A program made the translations under genes and the position numbers. A model generated the notes under the pieces. The model made no database searches, had not been told where the DNA came from, and was given only the letters and a program-made list of their open reading frames with translations. Shown here one piece after another: positions 22,874 through 29,946 of a stretch of DNA of 34,088 bases (positions are counted from its first letter, which is position 1; each line of letters starts with the position of its first letter). This DNA is from Prevotella sp. (lineage in GTDB: Bacteria > Bacteroidota > Bacteroidia > Bacteroidales > Bacteroidaceae): contig JAEENF010000158.1 of the NCBI GenBank assembly GCA_016283605.1, positions 1-34,088 on the forward strand. Direction: 5' to 3'.

Positions 22874-25135
22874 TTATTTGATAGTTGTTGTCTGACTTAA
22901 TGGCAATTGTGCTGACGAGCCGCCGACGTGGACGGTCAGCTCTCCGGGCTCTAACTTCCAGGACTGACTGGACTCCTCCCAATGGCAGAGGTCAGAGCAC
23001 CGTAGAGGAATCGTCACGGCCTTGTGCTCACCGCGCTTCAGAGCTATGCGCTTAAAGCCTTTCAGTTCCTTCACAGGACGTTCGATACTTGATGCGGGGC
23101 GCGAGACATAGATCTGTGCCACCTCTTCGGCCTCGAACTGGGAGTTATTGGCTAACGTGAAACTGACATCGAGACCGTCGGCCGTGGGCGAAACTCTCAG
23201 GTCGCTATATTCGAAAGTCGCATAAGAAAGCCCGTGACCGAAAGGATAGGCCGGAGTTACACCCTTACTGTCATACCAACGGTAACCCACGAGATCCTGC
23301 TCGGCATAGTCGGCGACGAGTTGCTGACGGCGGTCATTACTGCGGTTACGGATGATATCGACGAAAATATCGCCCTGATTATTGTTAGCGACATTCTGCG
23401 GATAGGTACCTGTAGCATAAGCGGGCACATCCTCGAGTTTCTTCGGCCACGTCATCGGCAACTTACCGGAGGGCGTAGTATTTCCCGCAAGCACTTCAGC
23501 TAACGCCAGACCGCCCATCGAACCATTGAACCATGAGACGATAAGGACGGGAGAAACGGCGCTGACCGTGCTGACATCCACGGGGCCTCCGGCGACGATG
23601 ACCGTCACCAGACGAGGATTCGCTTTTGCAAGGGCTTGGGCCAGTTCGTCCTGTCCTGAGGGCAGGGTAATGCTCTTGCGGTCGGAGCCTTCGGTCTCGA
23701 CCTCACGGTTGTCACCAGCAAAGAAGATCACAAGATCGGCCTCCTGAGCCACCTTTACGGCCTCAGCCATGAGGGCAGGGTCACCAGGCTGCTGCGGACT
23801 CTGACGCTTGTTACGGCTATCTCTGTCGAAACTCTTGTAGCCTGGCGCGTAGGTGATTATCTTCCCACCACCGAGTACGGCCTGCAACCCCTCGAGAGGC
23901 GTAATCTCTTTGCGGGTCTTGACACCGGCACCCACTCCACCGAGCGCCATCTTCGTCATAGCATTCTCACCAATGACGGCAATACGCTTTACAGATGTCA
24001 GGTTGATGGGTAGCAAGGGCCAGGGTTGGTTCTTCGCCGCCTTCAGGGCATGCTTCCCGACAATGGGCTCGTTCTTCAGCAGCACAATGCTGCGCCGTGC
24101 CACCTGCAGGGCCGTCAGCATCTCATCGTCATTACCCACAGGCTTCTTGTTGGCTTCCTCTCTTGCGACGGGTTTCACCGTCAGACGCACTCGCAGAATC
24201 TCACGTACACGCTGGTTGATGACGTCCTCGCTCACCTTTCCTGCTTTCACAGAGTCGAGCAGCGCCTGACCGAAGAAACGATTTCCCGGCATTTCGACAT
24301 TCATTCCTGCGGTTACGGCATCCACCGTGGAGTGGACACCGCCCCAGTCACTGATGACCATGCCTGGAAATCCCCACTGCCGACGCAGAATGGTGGTGAG
24401 CAGCGGTTCATTCTCGGAACACCAACGCCCATTGACCTTATTATACGCTGCCATCACTCCCCAGGCATCTGCCTCGCGGACAGCCATCTCGAAGGGTCGC
24501 AAATAGATCTCATGCATGGCACGGTCAGAGATGTGTACATCGACAAAACCACGATAGTCTTCCTGATTGTTCAGTGCATAATGTTTCAGACAGACAGCCG
24601 TACCATCCTCCTGTGCGCCCTTCGTATAAGCCACCGACAGCATGCCACTCAACAAGGGGTCTTCACTCAGATACTCATAGGTGCGACCACCTGTGGGGAT
24701 GCGCTGAATATTGATAGCAGGGCCGAGAATCATGTCCTTACCCCTCAGCCGCGCCTCACGGCTCATACCCCGCCCGTATGCGTAAGCCCACTCCATACTC
24801 CATGTAGCAGCCAACGCCGAACCCGTGGGGAAGAATGTGGCCGAGTCCGTCGTCAGATGGGCGGAGTTCCAGGAATGAGGCTCCATCTCCTCACGGATGC
24901 CGAAGGGACCGTCGGCATACTCCATATCGGCGATACCCTGACGAGGAATACCCGCCGAAGAGAACATATTCTTACCATGAAGCATGTCGATCTTCTCTTC
25001 GAGCGTCATACTCCTGATGATATTATCTATCTGCTGCTCATGTTCCAGCAACTTTGTCGGGTACAGTTGTCCCTGAACTCCAATGCTGAATACCATCGCA
25101 ACGCCCACTAACACTATTCTTCTGCGCTTCTTCAT
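22874..25135 (-). CDS. Family 3 glycoside hydrolase (beta-glucosidase-like)
   Basis: 753 residues from ATG 25135; an in-frame TTG at 25156 lies in repeat sequence and would spoil the signal peptide. Signal peptide 1-22 (ends GVQGQ). GH3 N-terminal barrel: ADGPFGI, GPAINIQRIPTGGRTYEYLSEDP, CLKHYALNNQE (Lys184-His185), and the nucleophile in MVISDWGG (Asp263). The second domain has AGDNREVETEGSDR with the acid/base region, and SWFNGSMGGLALAEVLAG. A C-terminal fibronectin III-like domain ends the protein (PFGHGLSYATFEYSDL onwards). It probably removes terminal glucose from beta-linked oligosaccharides in the periplasm. It is encoded with two GH9 enzymes, which fits. Confidence 0.95.
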   Translation of the reverse strand: MKKRRRIVLVGVAMVFSIGVQGQLYPTKLLEHEQQIDNIIRSMTLEEKIDMLHGKNMFSSAGIPRQGIADMEYADGPFGIREEMEPHSWNSAHLTTDSATFFPTGSALAATWSMEWAYAYGRGMSREARLRGKDMILGPAINIQRIPTGGRTYEYLSEDPLLSGMLSVAYTKGAQEDGTAVCLKHYALNNQEDYRGFVDVHISDRAMHEIYLRPFEMAVREADAWGVMAAYNKVNGRWCSENEPLLTTILRRQWGFPGMVISDWGGVHSTVDAVTAGMNVEMPGNRFFGQALLDSVKAGKVSEDVINQRVREILRVRLTVKPVAREEANKKPVGNDDEMLTALQVARRSIVLLKNEPIVGKHALKAAKNQPWPLLPINLTSVKRIAVIGENAMTKMALGGVGAGVKTRKEITPLEGLQAVLGGGKIITYAPGYKSFDRDSRNKRQSPQQPGDPALMAEAVKVAQEADLVIFFAGDNREVETEGSDRKSITLPSGQDELAQALAKANPRLVTVIVAGGPVDVSTVSAVSPVLIVSWFNGSMGGLALAEVLAGNTTPSGKLPMTWPKKLEDVPAYATGTYPQNVANNNQGDIFVDIIRNRSNDRRQQLVADYAEQDLVGYRWYDSKGVTPAYPFGHGLSYATFEYSDLRVSPTADGLDVSFTLANNSQFEAEEVAQIYVSRPASSIERPVKELKGFKRIALKRGEHKAVTIPLRCSDLCHWEESSQSWKLEPGELTVHVGGSSAQLPLSQTTTIK

Positions 25136-25140
25136 ATCAT

Positions 25141-25168
25141 AACTCTTAACTGTCAACTCTCAACTATC
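25141..25168 (-). repeat. Heptad array between the Gfo/Idh/MocA and GH3 genes
   Basis: Plus-strand units AACTCTT, AACTGTC, AACTCTC, AACTATC; on the coding strand GTTGAGA-type units. The array overlaps the stop codon of the upstream gene (25160-25162) and ends 5 nt before the GH3 ATG. Confidence 0.85.
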
Positions 25169-26131
25169 CATCGGATACCTTACGCCCCACTTCTGACGCA
25201 GCCCGTCCATGAGCTGCATGATATAGAGCGTCTCGGCATGCGGCATCTCACGAGGCTCCTGCAATCCCTCTGCAAGGGCCTCACGACAGGCGAGGAACTG
25301 GTATTCGTAACCCGTGATCTGCTGCGGCACGCGGATGGTTTCTACATAGGTACGATCCGGACCATTCACAGTAATCGTCTGCGGATTGTTGATATTGTCG
25401 ATGATGAGGTTACCCTCGGTACCTGCGATGACACCGATATTGTCACCTACACACTGCGCCGAGCTCTGCACATTAGCGAGGATACCATCTTTCAAAATAA
25501 TGGTAATGGCATTGGTAAGATCCATACCCGTATCAGATTTCACACAATGACCGTCGATGCTGACAATATCGCTATCCGTAAACATACGCACGAAATTCAG
25601 TGCATAGACACCGAGGTCGAGCAAGGCACCACCGCAGAGGTCGGGACGCATGATACGGGGTTTATTACCCATCGAATAGCCTAGCGTGGCAGTGATCAGG
25701 TGCGGCGTTCCTATACGGCCGTCGGCAATAAGCTGTCGCATGGTAGCAACGACAGGCTGGTAACGTGTCCAGATGGCCTCAGCAATAAAGACTTTCTTCT
25801 CATGGGCAAGGTCGAGGATCTCCTTCGTCTGTCGGGCATTAGCCATAAAGGCTTTCTCCACGAGACAGGGCTTACCTGCGAGAATCGCCTCGCGTGTCAC
25901 ATCGTAATGATGGGAATGAGGTGTGCCCACATACACCAAGTCGACGTCAGGGTCGGCCAGCAGTTCATTGTATGAGCCATAGGCCTTCGGGATGTTCCAT
26001 TTCGCCGCGAAGGCTTCGGCCGTCTCTTTCTTCCGCGAGCCCACAGCGTAGGCTTCGCAGGTGTCTAATCCGTTTAAGGTGATGGCCGCCTTCTCGGCAA
26101 TCCATCCCGTTCCTATGATTCCAACTCGCAT
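25160..26131 (-). CDS. Gfo/Idh/MocA-family oxidoreductase
   Basis: 323 residues, cytoplasmic. N-terminal Rossmann fold with VGIIGTGWIAEKAA, then DVDLVYVGTPHSHHYDVTREAILAGKPCLVEKAF, the family EKP-type lysine being LVEKAF. The C-terminal substrate domain carries GGALLDLGVYALNFVRMF. It resembles dimeric dihydrodiol/sugar dehydrogenases. The length is too short and the domain layout wrong for the GH109 glycosidase branch. The start is 1 nt after the upstream stop, so it is coupled to the alcohol dehydrogenase. A role on sugars released by the neighbouring glycosidases is inferred from position. Confidence 0.93.
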   Translation of the reverse strand: MRVGIIGTGWIAEKAAITLNGLDTCEAYAVGSRKKETAEAFAAKWNIPKAYGSYNELLADPDVDLVYVGTPHSHHYDVTREAILAGKPCLVEKAFMANARQTKEILDLAHEKKVFIAEAIWTRYQPVVATMRQLIADGRIGTPHLITATLGYSMGNKPRIMRPDLCGGALLDLGVYALNFVRMFTDSDIVSIDGHCVKSDTGMDLTNAITIILKDGILANVQSSAQCVGDNIGVIAGTEGNLIIDNINNPQTITVNGPDRTYVETIRVPQQITGYEYQFLACREALAEGLQEPREMPHAETLYIMQLMDGLRQKWGVRYPMDS

Positions 26132-26132
26132 T

Positions 26133-27317
26133 TTACCCTCTTGCCATTTTATAGATGGATTCCATATCTTCGGCCTTCAACACTTTCAGACAGCCACAGG
26201 TCGAGGTGTAGTCACGGCTGCACTTACGGGTCATTTCCTTGATCTCCTCATCAGAAATATCCTTACCGATGAGTTCCTTGATGTTGATGGGCATACCTAT
26301 AGCGTGGTAGAAACGCTCCATGGCCTCAATACCCTTCAGGGCAGTGCCCTCGGGATCCGTGAAGTCATTGGGCACACCCATCACATTGACAGCGAAGCGC
26401 ACGAAGCGACACAGATTCTCATGCATCACATAACGTGCCCACGATGGCCAGATAGCAGCAAGTCCTGCACCATGAGTGACATCAAACATACCACTCAGTT
26501 CATGTTCCAACTGGTGCGTGGCCCAGTCATCAGCGACACCACAGCCCGTAAGTCCGTTGTGCATCAGACTGCCACCCCACATGATCTGTGCACGGTAGCG
26601 ATAGTCCTCAGGATTCTTCAATACGGCAAATACGGCATCCTTGATTGAGCGCAGCATAGCTTCAGCGATGTCGGTCGTGAATTCCATATCGTCATCCTTG
26701 GTGAAATAACGCTCCATGGTATGCATCATCATGTCGGTCACACCGGCTGCCGTCTGATAAGGAGGCAATGTAAAGGTGCGACGGGGATTCATAATGGCGA
26801 ACTTAGGACGGGAGAGGTTATTCGAGTAGCCAAGCTTTACATCGCCCTCCTCGTTAGTGATTACCGATGCCTCACTCATCTCACTGCCGGCAGCGGGAAT
26901 CGTAAGCACACAGGCTACAGGCAACATCTTCTCAGGTTGAGCCTTACCCAGATAGAAGTCCCAGACATCACCCTCATAGGGTACGCCATAAGCAATACAT
27001 TTCGACGAATCAATGACACTACCGCCACCCACAGCGAGGATAAAGTCGACACCCTCCTGACGACAGAGTTCGATACCTTTCTGCGCCAACGATAGACGGG
27101 GATTAGGCACGACACCACCGAGGGTAACAAACTCGACACCGCCTTCTTTCAGCAATCCGCAGACCTTATCGAGCAATCCCGACTTGACAGCACTCTTTCC
27201 ACCATAATGTACCAGCACTTTCGTGCCACCATATTTCTTCACGAGGACAGCTACCTGCTCCTCACTCTTTTCACCGAACACCACTTCCGTCGGTGCATAG
27301 TAATTAAAATCCTTCAT
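26133..27317 (-). CDS. Iron-type alcohol dehydrogenase (YqhD/BdhA-like)
   Basis: 394 residues, full length. NAD(P)-binding GGGSVIDSSK (97-106) and the dehydroquinate-synthase-like fold. Metal ligands match the YqhD pattern with a one-residue shift: Asp195 and His199 (TDMMMH), His268 (WATHQLEHE) and His282 (VTHGAG). It likely reduces aldehydes to alcohols with NAD(P)H in the cytoplasm. Its position inside a glycosidase operon suggests disposal of an aldehyde or redox balancing during sugar use, but the sequence does not give the substrate. The gap to the upstream GH9 gene is filled with a period-8 repeat. Confidence 0.95.
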   Translation of the reverse strand: MKDFNYYAPTEVVFGEKSEEQVAVLVKKYGGTKVLVHYGGKSAVKSGLLDKVCGLLKEGGVEFVTLGGVVPNPRLSLAQKGIELCRQEGVDFILAVGGGSVIDSSKCIAYGVPYEGDVWDFYLGKAQPEKMLPVACVLTIPAAGSEMSEASVITNEEGDVKLGYSNNLSRPKFAIMNPRRTFTLPPYQTAAGVTDMMMHTMERYFTKDDDMEFTTDIAEAMLRSIKDAVFAVLKNPEDYRYRAQIMWGGSLMHNGLTGCGVADDWATHQLEHELSGMFDVTHGAGLAAIWPSWARYVMHENLCRFVRFAVNVMGVPNDFTDPEGTALKGIEAMERFYHAIGMPINIKELIGKDISDEEIKEMTRKCSRDYTSTCGCLKVLKAEDMESIYKMARG

Positions 27318-27320
27318 ATT

Positions 27321-27344
27321 TTTACTTCTTTACCTTTTTACCTT
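27321..27344 (-). repeat. Period-8 array between the GH9 and alcohol dehydrogenase genes
   Basis: Plus strand TTTACTTC, TTTACCTT, TTTACCTT. It fills nearly the whole 26-nt gap and touches the GH9 stop codon. It differs from the heptads in period but shares the GT-plus-A-rich look on the coding strand (GTAAA). Confidence 0.65.
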
Positions 27345-29890
27345 TAAATATTTTTTGCTGCTAAAACGAGGAACATATAGTGCGACGATCCGCCACCGAG
27401 CACATACTCCGTCTGCTGCCATAGGAAGGGGAAGGTGAGCAGTTCAGGGAAGTCTGGACGAATCAGCGCCGTACCAGAGACCACGCCACCAGGGATATAC
27501 GACCAATCCGCACGATTCAGACCGTATGCCACCGTAGCCGACTTAGCCCCCACACCCGAAGCAAAGGAAGCGGTATTGCTGCCTGGATGACAACCTAACA
27601 CGAAGTTCAAGGCATTATAAACGGTCTCCTTCGGGAAAATGTCGGGATAAGCTGCCGCAAGGAAATAATACTCAAATCCAAAGCGCTGGATGTCCCAGCC
27701 TGCACCCCAGATACTCGGACGATAGGGTACACCGTAAGGTGTCTCTGCCGCCTGCTGATCAAGCTGAGTCTTATAGCCCATGAGGGCATTGCGATAGGCG
27801 GCAACAAACTGACGACTGCGTTTGTCTTTCTTGGTTTCCAGTTCCTTGGCAACACGGGCGATAAACCAGGCCGAACGGCCTACGCTCCTTACGATCTGCT
27901 CCTGCTGACTCAGCACGACATCGAGATACTCTGCCTCGCCCGTCGTCAGATACAGTTCTACGGCAGCCTGAAGCTTCATGCCCGCCATCATCCCTGACAC
28001 TTCCGTCTGATGATAGATATCAGCAGCAATCTGCTGACACTCATAGCTCAGTTCGTCGTTGAATCCCCGAAGTACACGGGCGGCACCTGCCAACTGTGCC
28101 GCTGTAGAGAGGGCACGCATGGGATTATCCTCGGTAAAGATCCAACGGTCGTCGTCATTGCCGATGATACCGTCGGTCATTGCTGCCGCGTCACCAAGCA
28201 TGGCATACTGGCGCAACGAGTTACAGATGATACCACGATACAGCCGACCAAGCGCCTGATAACTGCGTACAACGGTCAGTGCACCGTTCTCCACCTGTTG
28301 CAGGATGTCGTTCTTACCGTCGGGCTCATGGATCTCCACACGATGCCGCTGCTGGTCGATAGCCGTCGCATCAATTTCCGGATGGAACTGCTCATAGGCC
28401 AGTGCGAGGATATAGGCCTCCCCGGCCTGCGACTCCACACGAAGGTCGAAGTCGCCGGCATCGTGCCAACCGCCGACATTCACACCCGGCACCTTTTCTC
28501 CCTCTGCATATTTCGAGAGACCGGGCTGCTGGTCGTAGCCGTCAATATGGTTTCCCACATGCGCCATCAGGGCATCATCCATGTGACAGGCATCATGCCA
28601 GATGCGATACTTCTCCGAAACCCTCATGTGACACATCTGCACAGGCAGGAAATACTCGATGACAGGCTGCCACACGCCACGCTCATAGACATCATCGGCA
28701 ATACGGAAGACACTCGAGACACTCTGCCCATACTTCACCTGATAGAGCCCCGGCTCAGTGACTTCACTAAAGTCGGCCGTCAGATAGCGGTAGCGCAGGA
28801 ACTGTCCCCAGACCTTAGGCTCCACACGACAGACGGACTGCTCACCGTTGGCATCGATACGTACCAGATCGGCGTGTCCCACAGCCGTGTCACGTGGGTC
28901 AGTCTCGATGACCACCGTCTTAGGCTGTCTCGTCGTATAACCGATCTGCGAAGTCTGGATGACGGCAGGATAACGCCAGTCCTTATCTACCTCGGGCGTA
29001 ATCAGCCAGCGCACGGCACCCTTCGTGGCACCTTTCGCAATCTCACTGCGCAGCACAAACCAGCCGTTATTGTGGTTCATACGTCCGTCGTAGAGTTTCA
29101 GGTCGCCCGTGAACGACTCCACCCTCAGCTTCTGTGAGGGGGCATCGGGACGGGAGATGAAGATACGACCCACGGCGTAAGGCTCGGCGATGATATCATC
29201 GGCACGCAACGGACTATAGCCCTCACCGTCGAGCTGTGCAAGGTTTGCCTTCTGCTTAGGTGCAGACGGGAATCCGCCACGCGAGGGTGCGGCCTGCGAG
29301 GTGAAGTAATCGCCGTCGTGACCGCGGTTCGTCGCCACCTGCAACAACGGCCCGTTAGGCTGCTGAGGATAGATGCCTCCCGTCTGGTCCATCACCCACG
29401 GTTTGCCAAACAGCTCGCCAGGGAAGAACTCCAGGTTGAAGCCTGCCTTTCCGAGCAGGAAGTCGGGCACAGGCTTGTCGAGATCGACGGTGACCAGTAT
29501 ACCATTGCCCTGAGGCTCTACGTTGACGGTGTAATTCACGTGATAGTCAGGATAGACCATCGGATTGAAACCCGTCATGTGACGCGACGAGTCGGGGTAG
29601 CAGAGCGTCGTCGTGATACGCCCGTTCTCCACCTTCCGACTTAACTGTTTAGGTACGGGCTGCCACTGTCCAGGTGTCGCCTCCATACGGATATCACCGT
29701 TGGTAGCGATACGCTTGCCGTTCATAATGACACACACACCTCCCTGATGACCCTCTGGATAGAAATCACTGAAAGCCATCACGTCAGTACCTCCTGCATT
29801 GAAATAGCCAGCCTCATTCAGCTTAAACGTCTGTGCCGTCGCCATCTCCGCCGTCACCAACGCCATCATCAAAATAACAACCTTTCTCAT
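27344..29890 (-). CDS. Family 9 glycoside hydrolase with N-terminal extension (copy A)
   Basis: 848 residues. Signal peptide 1-19 (ATAQ). A beta-rich N-terminal module (about 20-305) of unknown type, then the Ig-like domain typical of GH9 (SQIGYTTRQPKTVVIETDP to SVFRIAD, about 314-398), then the (alpha/alpha)6 catalytic domain. Catalytic residues are in GGWHDAGDFD (Asp477 and Asp480) and the proposed acid Glu828 in LWQQTEYVLGGGSSH. GH9 enzymes with an Ig-like domain cut beta-1,4-glucans or trim oligosaccharides; the ordinary signal peptide suggests the periplasm, so action on imported oligosaccharides is likely. It is a paralogue of the gene just upstream (29934-32411) with the same layout. 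Confidence 0.93.
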   Translation of the reverse strand: MRKVVILMMALVTAEMATAQTFKLNEAGYFNAGGTDVMAFSDFYPEGHQGGVCVIMNGKRIATNGDIRMEATPGQWQPVPKQLSRKVENGRITTTLCYPDSSRHMTGFNPMVYPDYHVNYTVNVEPQGNGILVTVDLDKPVPDFLLGKAGFNLEFFPGELFGKPWVMDQTGGIYPQQPNGPLLQVATNRGHDGDYFTSQAAPSRGGFPSAPKQKANLAQLDGEGYSPLRADDIIAEPYAVGRIFISRPDAPSQKLRVESFTGDLKLYDGRMNHNNGWFVLRSEIAKGATKGAVRWLITPEVDKDWRYPAVIQTSQIGYTTRQPKTVVIETDPRDTAVGHADLVRIDANGEQSVCRVEPKVWGQFLRYRYLTADFSEVTEPGLYQVKYGQSVSSVFRIADDVYERGVWQPVIEYFLPVQMCHMRVSEKYRIWHDACHMDDALMAHVGNHIDGYDQQPGLSKYAEGEKVPGVNVGGWHDAGDFDLRVESQAGEAYILALAYEQFHPEIDATAIDQQRHRVEIHEPDGKNDILQQVENGALTVVRSYQALGRLYRGIICNSLRQYAMLGDAAAMTDGIIGNDDDRWIFTEDNPMRALSTAAQLAGAARVLRGFNDELSYECQQIAADIYHQTEVSGMMAGMKLQAAVELYLTTGEAEYLDVVLSQQEQIVRSVGRSAWFIARVAKELETKKDKRSRQFVAAYRNALMGYKTQLDQQAAETPYGVPYRPSIWGAGWDIQRFGFEYYFLAAAYPDIFPKETVYNALNFVLGCHPGSNTASFASGVGAKSATVAYGLNRADWSYIPGGVVSGTALIRPDFPELLTFPFLWQQTEYVLGGGSSHYMFLVLAAKNI

Positions 29891-29932
29891 ATATTTACTC
29901 TTATTTTCTGCCTAACAATGTCATCAACATAC

Positions 29933-29946
29933 CTCATTTCTCATTT
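29933..29946 (-). repeat. Two heptads at the stop of GH9 copy B
   Basis: Plus strand CTCATTT twice. On the coding strand they contain the last codons and the TGA stop of the upstream GH9 gene. Confidence 0.5.

Noticed and set aside
24026..25111. 361-codon open frame opposite the GH3 gene
   Set aside because: Antisense shadow of a clear GH3 gene; no start context or motif.
25136..25156. TTG start at 25156 for the GH3 gene
   Set aside because: It lies in the repeat and would put MTVKSYD before an already good signal peptide starting at ATG 25135.
25160..26131. GH109 glycosidase assignment for the Gfo/Idh/MocA protein
   Set aside because: It is only 323 residues, has no signal peptide and fits cytoplasmic sugar dehydrogenases better.
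28010..29137. 375-codon open frame opposite GH9 copy A
   Set aside because: The minus-strand GH9 frame has the DAGD motif and conserved domains; the opposite frame is a His/Thr/Ile-rich shadow.
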